Assembly: GCA_000697665.1 (NCBI GenBank)
Contig: KL197762.1
Location: 89,281-153,280, forward strand
Direction: 5' to 3'
Length of the DNA: 64,000 bases
From: Jaapia argillacea MUCL 33604
Lineage: Eukaryota > Basidiomycota > Agaricomycetes > Jaapiales > Jaapiaceae
A program made the position numbers and the translations under genes. The notes below the pieces were generated by a model. The model worked only from the letters and a program-made list of their open reading frames with translations, did not search any database and was not told where the DNA came from. Of this stretch, positions 1-12,473 are shown one piece after another. Positions within the stretch are counted from its first letter, which is position 1. Each line of letters begins with the position of its first letter.

Positions 1-138
1 AAGTTTGATAGTCAACGGAATGTTGTCCCTAGTCATGGAGGCATATTCAGCTTTTGATGAAAGTATAGTCCTCAGTGATAAATGTCTACTGGCTATGATC
101 AGCTTTGGACCCAACACTCCCAGTACTCTGCTATTGTC

Positions 139-320
139 TATCTTGAACTATATAATTGTCTTGATGACTTGTCTTCGCCAAGATCTCCTGTACCCTGAAA
201 TCCAAGTCTTGGTGTATTGGAATCAATCTTTGGGTTACAATGACATGGACCAAATGGAAGATTGGCAGAAGATCCAAGGGTTGTTGAAGTCTTGGGGGGC
301 TGGGAGAGATGTAGACCATT
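139..320 (+). repeat. Internal direct repeat, copy 1
   Basis: About 180 bp that align with 3291-3475. Shared landmarks, in order, are GAACTATATA, CCAAGTCTTGGTGTA (copy 2 CCCAGTCTTGGTGTA), a GATTGG block, and CTTGGGGGGCTG followed by GAGAGA/GTGAGA. The homology is visible by eye but diverged, with small indels, and fades outside these limits. Confidence 0.6.
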
Positions 321-3290
321 TAAACAGACACTCAGAGGATAAAAACAACCATTGGGATCAGGTATGGCTAGGATGGCGTAGTTCATTATCCCCATCTCCT
401 ACTTGTACAACACCAGCGAGTCTATACTCCCTTACAACCAAGGGTTCTTTCACAATCAGATCCTTGAGTGGATGTCCATTTCAGACCCCACTATCAGAGG
501 TTGCACTTATCACTTTCAAGTTCACCCAGGGATCGGCACCTTTTTGTCCTCAACTTCCTATCCTCATATGTAGATCCAGAAGTCCAGAATCTACAAATTT
601 GGTAAACTGGTTGAACCAGCTGGCTACACTCTCAGCAGCAAAATTTTCTCAGGCTACAAGTTTATCACCCATCCTCAATCGCATTTTGAACCCTCCAGAC
701 AGTGAATGGCTCCCACTCTTGAATGAAGTTCAAAGATGTGAACCTGGCTCTAAACTGGTTTTGGTCTCCATTAATGCTGGTGCTCCTGGCATGTTCCATG
801 CAGGTTCACAATCCCAGTGATTGGTTACTTCACTGAACACGAGATCTCTACCCTCCTCAATCCTATCAAGCCCCTCATTGTCCACCTCTCTTCTTTACCC
901 AGCTGCAGACATCGGTTCAGGCACCCAGAGGCAGCTCAGGCAAGAGCAAATACCTATTGGGTTCTCAACTGCAACTAGCACCAACAATGTTGCACTCTTG
1001 TTGTCGCTTACTTGAGAATATCTACATTCAGAGCCTCCCCTCCAACAACAATACCCCCCTGACTCACATTCTTATGAGGTCCTATCTATGCTTGCCAGTT
1101 GTCCTTGGGCATTGACAAGTGGAAAGGTCCCAGAATTCACTACTGTTTCTTATGTCCAGCATCCAAGCTCTCTGGCTCTCCCTGCCAACTCAGGAACCAC
1201 TCTGCTGAACTTGATTCTAAAACCTTTGTTTGTGGACAGGCTACCTACCAGGACACACAATACTCAGCTATACAGAGAGGAGCCACTGAGCCACTGGGGG
1301 TTGGAATGAATACAGATAACATAGACAAGGCCTCAAGAGTTAGTCCTCAATCCACAAATGACTGGTGCAGTCAACAAGGCCACTCATAGACTTTGCAAGA
1401 AGATACACAAGTCATATTGTTTTCTCAAGAGTTTGGACTTCTTGGATTGATGCTGTCCCTCATCGATAACTCCCTCGCCCATACACCTTTTGCAGACTCA
1501 CACTCCCAACAACAGTTTGCTCCACAACCTCCTCCTTGCTTGCATACAATGCTCCCCATGATCTTTGGGCAAAGGTAGTCAATGGCGCCCACCTTAGTTA
1601 ACTATTCAGCTCTGTGCAGTCTCCTTCGAGTCACCAAAGTGCTCAAGGACCCTAACAAGTTTACTGAGCTAGCCTCGCCAATGTAGGATGTGTACATAGG
1701 TACGCATGCCTTATGATTGTCTTCTTCTGTGAGTTGTGACAGCGCAGCTCCAAAGACATGCTTTGCGTGTGTGACAATTGCTGGTTACCTATGGGAATCT
1801 CTGTCTTTAGGATGGAACTGGAATCTGTGATTGTCAATATCCTTGTGTGCTCTTCAAGGCCTCTGATGTTACCTGTTCCGTCTTCATCTCCAGCACCTGT
1901 CTTCTCAGCCAGTGCTGCTTCCCCTTCATGCTCCTGGAGACAAAAAACAACTGCAGATACAAGTGTATTGACCACTGATGGTGAAGCCCCCTCACTGATG
2001 ACAATGCTAGATCTGGAACCTTCTTCTTGTCAGCCTACTCAACTACATAAAGATCAATTTGCACTGTGTATCAAGGCTACCCTCCCTGATTGCTCGCTAC
2101 AGACACCATCTACAAGTGCTCTAGCCTTATATGATCTTCTTGATGCACCACCTACCTCCAAATCAAATTTTCTCAGCTCTGACAAGACTCCATGGAGTCC
2201 ACCTAGCAATTTGGGCAAAGGTGTCAAATGTTCTGCTAGTCTGGAGGACCCTGGCAAAAGCCAAACAAAGGCAAGGGGACGGTCAGAAACCCAGAGGGCT
2301 ACAGAGGAGTACAAAATACATCAGAAATGGGGCATCCCTCATGCTGTAACAAACACTCCAGTCATGGATGATTGGTGCAGCCAGTGAAGCTCCCCTTGGA
2401 TCAGACAATGCAAATCACAAGTGATATCATCCCATCTGAAGTCTGAATGCACTGTGGCAAGTGCTACCCTTGTTTCTCATTTGTTCTTATCAGGTATCAG
2501 GGGCTACCTCCTTGGCCAAATAGGCAATGAGAACGAAAGTTTTACCTCTCCATGTGGGCACTCAAGCTTGTTGTCTCACTCAATTGTCTATGCTCCAAAT
2601 AGCAAAGCCCCATTACCTTACATGATCTCAAGCTCTGTGTCATGTCCCCACAGGAATTCCATCTCACCTTGTCAACGACCCTCTGAACCATGGACAATGA
2701 GAGTACAACCTTACTGTTGTCTACTTGATTCCTTTGGCCCCACCAATGAGACCTCATCCAATCTCAGGTCCCTCTCACTTTCTGAGCATCACTCAATGGT
2801 GATACGAGATTTCGCTGCAACATTCACTAATGCTTCCCTTGCCATTCTACTTCTGCACTTCGGCACCAAGATAAGCTCCTCCATGCTAAAGGGCCCTATG
2901 GATGCTTGCTTGCATGCTCATTCCACATCAAGAATGGCTGTCAATGGCTGTGCCAAGGCTTGGTCCCTGGCTCTTCAGAGACACATTTACCCTGGGCTTC
3001 CTTCCTCTCAGACTCTACCACCAGCAATTAAACAATGCGACCACCCTCAAGGGTCGACCAGCATTTTGCCTCTGCCTATCACTTCTCATGCACAAACGCC
3101 TACCAAATTATGCCCTGCTAGCTACGACGCCTCTTCCTCTCAAGTATTATCTGGCAATATATTCAACTGTAACTGTGGCCACTTCTCGGAAAGCTGTCTT
3201 CACAGCTCAGCTACAGCCACCTCCAGCAATTATTATTTGGGGCATACACATAGGTGTGTCAGGTGCTCGCACTCCTTGCCCTTTGTCACC

Positions 3291-3475
3291 CTCTATCGTG
3301 AACTATATAGTTGTTTCAATCACTCCAAATCTCCACCAACCTCTCCTGTGCCCAGGAATCCCAGTCTTGGTGTACTGGTATTGGTTCTTGTGTCCCAGCA
3401 ATGCAAACAAACAAAAGGATTGGTGGAATATCTGAGGATTTTTAGAACCTTGGGGGGCTGAGTGAGACACAGGCC
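3291..3475 (+). repeat. Internal direct repeat, copy 2
   Basis: Diverged partner of 139-320, about 3.15 kb downstream in the same orientation, with the same order of landmarks ending in CCTTGGGGGGCTGAGTGAGA. The G-rich end resembles a polypurine tract. Two such copies could mean nested or tandemly duplicated elements. Confidence 0.6.
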
Positions 3476-4034
3476 ACTCGAACAATGGAGCGTCCTCTCC
3501 CCACTCACTCCTCTCAAACTCTTGGTCTTTACGGCAATCTACTCCTTCGGTTGCATCACCATCGTGCTGGCTCACTAGATCTCTCAGTGAGGGTAACACC
3601 AGTATTTTGGTTTCCCACATCCATTCTTGCACACTCACACCTACCAGGAGTCCTGGCTCAACAACTACTTGTTGACTACCCATTCCACCATGAGTCCAAG
3701 CCCTTGGACCTCATCCAAAACTATGAATGCTGGTACCCCAGCTTCCATGGATGTTGGGCACTTAGCAACTTAACCCCATTTGAGTACATATTCTAAACAA
3801 GACTCCTTGGCTCTCTTCCTCTCAACCATGAATGATCATTATAGTCAACATAGCACTACTAATGCTCACCTTCATGCCTATAGCCTACATTTTTCAATCC
3901 TTATCTCCCTTTCTAATTCACCCTCAACTTTTCTACTGGACTATATTGCAGAGAGGTGTTACAGAGACATGAGTAATTTCTGACCAGGGGAATGGGGGGC
4001 TGATACAGAGTGGATACTTGAGAGTGGGGGGCTA

Positions 4035-4766
4035 TGTGATGGGTGTTTACTGGAGACTGTTACTCTCCAGTATCACTCTGTATTGAGTGTGGAAATAGGT
4101 TGAGCAGAGTTTGAATTGCTTCATATATTCGCGTAGTTACTCCTTCAGAATTCATTCATCATTATCTGCATATTCACCTTCGGCCTCCTCATAGAGTGCG
4201 CCGACTGTGTGAAGTAGGCTATCGTTTAAACTTACAGGTCTTCTCAAGACTCAGCCCCAAAAGAGGGTTGAGTAGCAAGACTCTTTCTCTATTGGAATGC
4301 AACTAGGTCGTGTTCCTCCTCACTTAGGGTGTATGCAAAGATGTGCACGCCAAGTGGTCGTTCACCTCCCGAGACTGCAGACAGCTGCAGGCTCAGGAGC
4401 ACGTTTATACGTGCGTAGCAACTACAGGCTACCTGTGAGTAAACCAAGGTCCTCACACCTTGATTCCAGGCTCTAGGCTCACCAGCCCCTCTGACAACAC
4501 TGCAACCTCCCCTTGTGGCATGGCAAGATGTTCCTTGCCCATCACAGCTAGTGGTCATAATAACCAGCCATAATAGATATGAGTCACCTAGTTCATGCAA
4601 TTGACACACTCAGTTAAGAGGTTGATTCATGAATAGGCAGCAAAGATGATGTATTTGAAAGAGAAAACTATGCAAATGCATAAGTAAATTAAAACTCTGA
4701 CACCTGGCTTCCCACACTCAGTCCAGAGTGATACTGGAGAGTATTCCCCAATAACCACCTGTTACA
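4035..4766 (+). mobile_element. LTR-like block with long subterminal inverted repeats
   Basis: It starts TGTGATGGGTG right after a purine run (GAGAGTGGGGGGC) and ends CACCTGTTACA, so it has TG...CA ends like an LTR preceded by a polypurine tract. Unusually for an LTR, about 60 bp at each end are inverted copies of each other; the core TACTCTCCAGTATCACTCTG (4061-4080) pairs perfectly with 4724-4743. A non-autonomous TIR element of about 730 bp is the alternative. No second copy is present here, so LTR identity rests on the ends and the purine tract. Confidence 0.45.
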
Positions 4767-6196
4767 CCTACTGAGTATGTTATCCATGCATTGTTTTCAC
4801 TGTTGACCATTGCATTGTTCTGAATACCTCAGCACTGCCAATAGATATGTCATATTGACATGTGGTTTTGCAGAGATTATGATCTACTATTACTGTTTCA
4901 AACCACAAGAAGACCTACAGCATAGGCTGCTAGGGTCTGGGACCAGGCAAGGTAAGTGATAATGCAATGGTGCAAGGAAACATCAGGTTAGTAGACCATA
5001 TGTTTGCCAACTCACTGGGTACATGAGTACTGAAGCAAATCTGTTAGGATGGCTCACTCTCAGTTTCAAATACTTGCCCTGTCTGCTTGATATGGGTGTA
5101 GATGTATATGGGATTTGAATGTTAGATTTCTGTCTCCTCACCCAGGTGCACCAAAACACTCAGTGCTGCTGACAAGACTTGTAGTTGGCTTACTTTCATA
5201 CCTGTTGTTGAACACCTAAGTTAAGAGGATCTTTCACTAGCTAGATGTGGAAGAATTGAATGTCTCCTCCAATGGGCCTCAGAGTGGCCAATCTTTGATT
5301 GGCTGCAGAGAGGTTACCCTTTGATGTCAATCATTAAAGCATGTTTCATTCTATACTGTTACAATACAGCATGTCCATGGCCAGAGTCACAGGTATCTGC
5401 TAGTAGTTCCATAATTTCTAGCTTAGGCCTACTTAACCATATTAAGGAACCAAGACCACCAGCCCACTCATCATACACAACCCATAAACCTATATGGGCC
5501 CAGGTGGGCTCCACCATGGAACATAATACATTGTCACTATGGGCTGACCATAAAGTATGAGAAAAGCAGCTAAATACCCTCCAGGGAAAAGGTTTTCTTA
5601 TCCCTTTTGCTTAAGTTAGGAGAACTTGGTGAATTTTTGGACAAGGACAACTCACCAGGTAGAACAGACTCCAGACTTACTCCAATATTTATAGAGATTC
5701 AACACTCATACCAGCATTGTATGTGTAAGATAACAGTTAGAAACTAAATATCACAACCAAAGTGATGCAATTTTAGAAATATTTCCTCTTTCAAAAACTT
5801 CAGAAGCCAGACGTCAAAGCCAATTTTCACCTGCATATATAATAATATTTGTTGTGACAATACAGTACATGTGTACAGAGATGAAAGCTAATAGAAAACC
5901 ATTGAGTATTACAATGATTCATCTTGAGACAGAGATAAAAAAAACAACCAAATGGCCTAGAATATTTAACAAAACCTTTACAATGTTACAGAAAAAGGAA
6001 TACAGGTGGAAGTATGTAGACAATGCCTGACATGATAGTGATGACAAATGTATTTTGAAAGAGTAGCTATATGAATGCATTAAGATCTTCCTCAAAATGT
6101 ATTGTAGGATAAGTGCTTATAGATGTTTTTATCTTGGTACTGAATACTTTATAGTTTATCCATCTTGATATATGTAGATACTCTCATGACAAGCTT
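4767..6196. other. AT-rich intergenic, no gene seen
   Basis: CpG-poor, AT-rich sequence between the LTR-like block and the 3' end of the NLR gene. Open frames are short and lack any codon pattern. The part next to 6197 (AT-rich, with several AATAAA-like strings) should include the NLR 3' UTR and polyadenylation region. Confidence 0.6.
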
Positions 6197-9100
6197 CTAT
6201 TGGCCTCTCTCCATGTAAAGATGCGCCAATTTATTCCTGACTAGGCAAGTGTCATTGTGATTTTCACCCAGCACTCTTTTCCTTATCACTAATACATCTT
6301 CTAGAAGATCTTCTGCCTCTTTCCAGAGTCTCTGCTTAGAATACAGTGTAGAAAGAGTAATCATAGTTCTTAGTACATCTTCATGATCTTCATCTAACAA
6401 CTTCTGCCTGGCCTTTAATACCTCTGCAATCAGAATCTCAGCCTCCTTCCATTGTTGTTGTTTGAAGTAAACAGAGGCCAGATTCTCCATATTTTTAAGA
6501 GTGCGACTGTCATCTTCACCCCACACCCTAAGACTAAACTCTAGAATCTTCATCTGAAGCTCTGCTTCATCTTCCCACAAATTTTGATTTGAATAGAGTA
6601 ATGCTAAGTTGGCCATACTAGTAGCCACACCTAAGTGATTGGCGCCTAACAACTTCTCCTTAACTATAACCACTCTCTTCCATAGTTCTGCTGCTTCATT
6701 CCATTGACCCTTCATTTTGTAGATTTGTGCCAAATTTGACATACTATCAATTGTGTTGATGTGCATCTCTCCAAAAGTGTCAGTGCTAATCTGCAAAATC
6801 TGTCTCTCTCGTGTTGCAGCCTTTTCCCATAACTTTAGATGAGAATATGTAGACACTAGCTTATGGATACTATCAAGTAAATTGGGATCGTTGACACCAG
6901 ACTGGACTTCCTCAATCTCAACTACCTGGACCCATAGCTTTGCTGCCTCACTCCATTGCTCTTGTGCACTCCATATTGATGCTATGCTAGACATAGTATC
7001 TAATGATGTTGGAAGTATCTGGCTAGCAATCAGACTATCAGCCATTAATGCATGAGTTTCAAGCTTTTGAGCATCTTCTAGTTTTCCTAAATGGCGGTAT
7101 ATGGATGCCAGATGGCCCATGCTGACCAAGGTGTGAGGATGATTCTCACCTAGTGTTGACTTTCGTTCTTGCATGACTTGAAACTCCAGCTGCTCTGCAT
7201 CCTCCCACTCATCACATTCACGGTAGACCTGTGCAAAAGCAGCAGCAATCCAAGAACTCACACCATCTTTTGCATGTGCTTCTTTAATATGTGGAAGAAG
7301 TGATCTTCTAAAAGCCATCCCCTCCCACTGTTTATGTGGATATATGGAAAGAGCCAATATCTGCATGGTACAGTTTCGAGTTCCTTGTGGATTATCAACT
7401 TGCCCACAAAGCCATTCATGGAAAAGTGTGTGAAGAGAGTATTTTTCAATGTCTTTGTCAATTGTAAAGAGAGAGTGCTGCTGAGCCTCATTGATGACAT
7501 CCATAAACTTCAGTGAGGACCAGCAACCATTCACAGATTTGAAATTTAACAGAAAGTCAATGACCTCTCCATTAGACAGCTTCTTAGAGTCAGATACATT
7601 GATACCAGCAAAGGCACTCTGGAAGATATCTTCAGATATTCCCTCATGGTGTAGAAATGCACATATCTGCAAGAAAAATCTGGCAAGATGACTCAGCTTA
7701 TGAAAGGTGATCTTCCACATCTTGTACAGAGACCATGGATATTGGTCCTTCTTTTGCACAGTATCTACAGTTAGTAGATCTGTGCGATTGACTCTATATA
7801 TCTGGAGAAGCTTGCTAAGAGTGTACATATAGGTTGCAATTATTCTACCTGCTTGATCTACTGCCAGTGGAAGATAACCAAGTTCACTGACAATTGCTGA
7901 AGCTAAATCTTGTGAAGATTCCCCTTGATTCTCTCCTATCACCTTTAAAAGTAGTTCAATTGCCTCATCTGGCCTCATTTGTAAGATTTCATATGCTGAT
8001 TGAGAATGAAGGGCATGAATACGAGTTTCATAGTTTCTACTAGTAATAAGAATGTTTCCATGTTTACACTGAGGAATGAATTGATGGAGATTGACTTTAG
8101 GATCATTAGCATTGTCAATCAGCAATAGCCATTCTTGACATTGGCTGTGAAGCCACATAATAGTATCCTCCCATTTTGTTCCAATACCATTCCAAGCAGC
8201 TATAGCACGAAGGCTTGATTGAAGAGTCTTCTCAGAAGTACCATCTATCAAAAAGACATGCCAAAAGCTTGAACAAAGTCAGCATGCTGAAATTGCAAAT
8301 AGTAAATAACTAACAAAGAATCATTCATTTCCTGGCATTCCTCAACAAACTTTAATGCAATCTGAGTTTTCCCTACTCCTCCAAGTCCATGAAGCACAAA
8401 GATCCGCTGTTTATGACATTTGACAGATGACAAAGAGGGACCAAAAAAAGTGTGGAGTTCCAATAATATGTCCTCTCGCCCAGTAAATGTAGGTGTTGGC
8501 AGAGGGCAAATGTTAGAATCTAAGAGTGCAGCAAAAGATTCCAGTAAGATTGAATAATCATAATGATCATAATGAGTATCTTTCACATACTTTGTTTCAA
8601 GCCACCACCTTGTTCCTCTGAAACAGTAGAGGTCCCTTCTTGCCACTGTTTGATGACTCCATGCCTATTAACCTCATCATGCCCAGATATAATTGCATGC
8701 ACAGCTTCATCAACTTTTTTCTTTATATGAAACCGCTGCAAATAGCTAGTTGTATGACTTTTGACTTCACCCAACCTCTCCCATTGAGCCATTGTCACAT
8801 TCTGTAACCCTTGTTCCACATTGAAGCGGAAATACTTCCTGTCCTGATCAACAAAATCCCTCTCCATCCTCTCAGCTGTTGCTTCACAATCAGTAGCAAT
8901 TTGCTGAAGTGCCTGTAAAATGTCCTTGGGTAGAAGTCTAGTGAAAAGATTACTATGGGTTGGAAGTTTGATAGTTGCTGCTTGACCCGCTCCAATGCTA
9001 ATAATGCATGCAACTTGTCAGTTTGGAAAAGCCAACTTTGCTTCTTGCAGGACAACCTGGATTGGATTATTGCAACCAATACTACCAGCATCAACAAAGG

Positions 9101-9868
9101 CTTCCTGCATATTGGGCCTGCCTACTAGCATCTTCTTGAAAAAGGTTGGGGATGCAGATGTAGCACGAGCGGCCTCCCATATGCAGCAGTCATCAGTTGC
9201 ATTGTGCGAAACAGTGTACGTGCGGAAAAGGTGAGGGGTGGCAGATGAGATGTTGTTTGCAGCTGCAGCGCAAACAAACCTGATTTTCGGTTAGTTGCAT
9301 TCTATCAAGGTGTTGATATTCACTCACGTTTTACAGGCTTCAGGCCCAGGGTCCAACATCGGGGCATGAGGATCTCCCGTCGACGACATCACGATATGCT
9401 TGAGAGCCTCTTCCAACTTCGTCGCCTTGAACTTCCCTTCCTGACATCTGAACTTTTGTTCCGAGAACACTTGTCTTACCATTTCAGCGTATAACCGCGT
9501 GGCATCTTCCACAGACAGACGCAGACGCCCAAGCAACAGGGCAATTAGTCTATCCAGAGCGTACATTAGTGGAGGAAGACATGCTGAAGACTGCTTGCGT
9601 ACCCTCCAGTACTTGTTCCGCCAATAAGATCAAAGTATTGGCAGGGATACGGAACTTTACCAGGTTCAGCCAAGTAATCGTTTTCCTGTATTCCAGCCAT
9701 GATTTCGCCTAAGATGACCAGTTCTGATAATCCGCGTATCCCGCCTCCATCTAACACACACCAACCAACTCCTTAGTGTCTCTGCTGGAGCTTCCAAGAC
9801 GGATGGAACATACCAAGAGAGAGCAATCTCAATCCGCTGGAAGGATGTGGGGCGAAGGGTTGGGACAT
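6197..9868 (-). pseudogene. Patatin-NB-ARC-TPR (NLR-like) gene with one in-frame stop
   Basis: Six exons: 9868-9814, 9750-9603, 9549-9328, 9279-8591, 8519-8315 and 8267-6197. They sum to 3,390 nt (1,129 residues) with every junction in phase. Residues 13-228 are a patatin-like phospholipase: DGGGIRG oxyanion loop at 19-25, nucleophile Ser65 in GTSTG, catalytic Asp205 in VDAG. NB-ARC follows: Walker A GLGGVGKT (416-423), Walker B LLLIDN (487-492), TSR sensor (515-517), LPLA (572-575). About 760-1129 are kinesin-light-chain-like TPRs. Family members are fungal STAND receptors; effector lipase, switch and sensor roles are inferred. Codon 229 (9018-9020) is TGA where relatives typically have Arg, consistent with CGA to TGA. 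Translation would end inside the patatin domain unless this is an assembly error, suppressed, or the NB-ARC-TPR part is made separately. The frame is otherwise clean, so the lesion is recent. Confidence 0.85.
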
Positions 9869-10265
9869 GGTAGCCGATAGTTAAGAGCGAGCGTGGGAAC
9901 GAAGATAGCATTTCTTTGATATAAGAATGAACAGGCTCACTCCACGCATACGAACGTGGGTGGAAAATATTGACCCGCTCCGCCCTCCGTATCTTATGCC
10001 CCCACTCAATCCTTACATTCACTTCTGAATTCGCTCTATCTGGGGCCAAAGACTCGAAAGCGGACAAGTGTTCCGATCCTGTCAACTTCCGTCAATGAGT
10101 TACTTGATGTTCTCCCAGTGAAAAAACCATGTTTGATCGTCACGAGTATTTTTCACTCCACCCGAAACCGTTACGCCAATTTATCGACGGATTCCTCATT
10201 GCTAACCCCCAGGAGATATCACTGAAACTGTTCTTGGCTCCACGCTGTATCCCGATGTTGAACGT
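9869..10265 (-). other. Coding-like fragment of unknown family upstream of the NLR gene
   Basis: Two minus-strand open segments, about 10265-10166 and 10085-9869, read as protein-like sequence. They join in frame if an intron runs from a GTGAAA donor near 10166 to a GACAG acceptor near 10087. Visible blocks include SDISWGLAM, RIEWGHKIRR and RSYAWSEPVHSYIKE. I do not recognise the family. The open frame runs on across the NLR start in a different phase, so this is either a truncated gene fused against the NLR gene or chance. The plus-strand gene starting at 10355 leaves no room for a full 5' part. Confidence 0.25.
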
Positions 10266-10354
10266 GTCGCAAACACGAGGTGGGATAACAGCCTACAAAC
10301 ACCGCTCCCCACGACCTTAACGTCCTGGGCGTCTAGCTTTCTTTTCGCTCATCC

Positions 10355-12080
10355 ATGGACCAACAACCAGATTCCCTACGACGAGTAATCACCGCTCATG
10401 AAAATATCCTGAAGGCGTATGTTTAAAGTCATTCTTTGTCAGGCCGACGCTGATTACATGTCGAATTAGGTTTCAAACCCTCGGGGTTGGCTATGTCGAG
10501 CTTTCTGACGCCCTCCTCTCATGGGCATCCGAACAAGAACCCAAACTCTCCGTGAGTTGTCTCTTCTCTTCCTTCGCGTCGCGCCTCTCACTTCCAGTCA
10601 ATACATCGCGAAATGATCAGAATACAATCCCATCATTTGCATCCGTCCTGAGGGACATGTCGTTCTCCTACAATCGTCTCACAACTGACCTCGAGCAAGT
10701 ACCCTACTATCTTGAACCTCTGGATGCGATGGAGCGCTCACTCCGCCAACTCAAGAGCGGCAAGCAAGCAGCCATTGCTGCGATCGAAGTCCGACAGCAG
10801 CAAGATAAGGCGGCGGCGGAGGCAGAGCCGTCTGGACAGGTTTCACCTGGTAACCTTCGAGGAGAGATATTTCGCATGAGAAAAGAAGTCAGGAAGTTGA
10901 ATGCGAAGATCATTGCTGAAGAGGATATGCTTCCGGATTCAAAGAGAGTCGCTATCAAGCATTCTATGGATGCGGTATTTGGGGGGATCTTGGCTTGTTC
11001 TCAGGAGCTCATTGTGAGTTATTTCGGGCCGTCTTCTCGGCCCTTGTTGGAAATTGGAGATTTGCGCTCATACCTAAAGTTATCAAGGTTCTGACCGAGG
11101 ACGGAACCCAGGCGCTGGATGCATTCATGGAAGACACTCGAAGAGAACGATGGTCACGCCCTGGCGCTGGATATCATACATCGTCTGTGTCTCACGCAAC
11201 GGAATCGGAAGCTCATGGTATTGGGGAATCACCATCAGAAGCCCACCTCCTCGACTTCCCTCAACCACCCCAAAATAACCTCACTCCGCCTCTCCATTTT
11301 CCGGGTCATTCGGGTTCAAGAACTAACGTTAACGGGGAGGTCAATGGCAATGGCGTAGCTTCTCCTTCCTCGTGGCGACTTCCAACTGTAGGACAGCCCG
11401 TCCGACGCTCATCCACTTCCCGAAGCGCCACGGAACAGACTCGCACTGCTTCTGGCAATTCCACTACCTCTACCGCACAACCACAGACATATATGTTATC
11501 CGTCGACCCTCCCTTGAACTTAGCGAGTCCTGCCAACTCCGCAGTCGATCACACGACGCCCACTCCCACTCCGACTACAAAAGCACCTCCGACGCAGTAC
11601 GTTCGTTGGGCCACTGGGATATTCGGGCGTCGGCATGGTAGGAAGGGATCCACCGCCGGGGCTGGCGGAGATGGTGGCAGCAACGAAGGTCCTGATTTGG
11701 ATACACGTGTCTATCCGTATGACAGGGATGAGCGCGATGATCCCTTCGGGAGGAACGTACGCAATGGAGGCCTTAGGAGGGATACTCGACGAGGAAGCGC
11801 TAATGGCGAAGGGGGTCGCACCAGCGAATTCTCCATCCGGCGTAGACCTCCGCCGACAGTTCGAATCGATGATCGCCCTCGTCTTGCTAATGGGTTTGCT
11901 GAGCCAATCCCTGAGGGAGGTTCCGAGACGAACTCGAATGGCGTTGGCGCTACGACGAAGAGATTACCGGAGGTGCCCCCCGTTGGGAGTAATCATCCTA
12001 CACCGACTGTTGAAACGGACGCCGGAGGAGGAACGAGTGAGGACGTTGAGTATTTTGAAGTCGACGCTTCAGGGAGTTGA
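10355..12080 (+). CDS. BAR-like helical protein, paralogue 1
   Basis: Exons 10355-10416, 10470-10551, 10621-11013 and 11088-12080 keep phase and give 509 residues. The first 180 or so residues are predicted helical with charged coiled-coil character and share blocks with the two neighbours: SLRRVI, a YLEPLD/YFESLN block, a charged linker and K(H)SM..(L/V)F.GIL. The last ~330 residues are Pro/Ser/Thr/Gly-rich and probably disordered, with a basic patch (VRWATGIFGRRHGRKG). A BAR/I-BAR membrane-shaping fold is my guess from helix pattern and length, not from a diagnostic motif. The start ATG is the first in frame and matches the paralogues. It forms a three-gene cluster with 12474-13707 and 14190-15350. 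Confidence 0.75.
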
Positions 12081-12473
12081 GCAGGTTGTGGTTGTGTGTT
12101 GATTCTGTAGCTTTCAAGTTGTTGCATTATCTATTCCGTAGAAATGTAAGTGTGGGAAATCCTGTAATGTTGTCGACGTTGGGGATTGTGGACTGCGTCT
12201 TTCCTGTACTTTCCTCTGCGTTGTCATTCCCTTGCCTCCTCTGTATATCCGACGAATGGCCGAATAGCTTTACTTCATGGTCTTACTTCTCCTTCAGACA
12301 TGCCTTGAACTTAGCGTTCTCTGAGCTAGGGGTCGGCGCCTACCGCTAATGGGATGCTGTACAAATGAAGCCGACAGTGCTAGCTTACCTGGATACGCTG
12401 TCGGAAGCGAGGATACCATCCTTCCTCATCCCCCACCATCACCAGTCGACACTATAGAGATTCGGATTTAGAC
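12081..12473. other. Intergenic, paralogue 1 to paralogue 2
   Basis: 3' end of paralogue 1 and promoter of paralogue 2. No coding sequence or repeat recognised; C/T-rich just before the 12474 start. Confidence 0.6.

Larger units (their letters stand above)
1..4034 (+). mobile_element. Degenerate repeat-like region, probably internal part of an eroded retroelement
   Basis: No recognisable gene. Open stretches on the plus strand are broken, Ser/Pro/Leu-rich and match no domain I know; I could not identify gag, protease, reverse transcriptase or integrase motifs. CpG is very rare (about 8 in the first 900 bases by eye) while TpG/CpA is common, as expected for methylated, deaminated repeat DNA. 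The purine-rich core GGGGGGCT recurs near 294, 3455, 3996 and 4026, the last two just before an LTR-like block. Retroelement origin is inferred from that neighbour, the internal repeat and the composition. The element would continue left of the window. Confidence 0.4.

Noticed and set aside
9018-9020. Explaining the NLR stop by an extra intron
   Set aside because: The one plausible donor (CAG|GTTGTC) with the AAG after the stop gives about 44 nt but shifts the frame and deletes conserved patatin residues.
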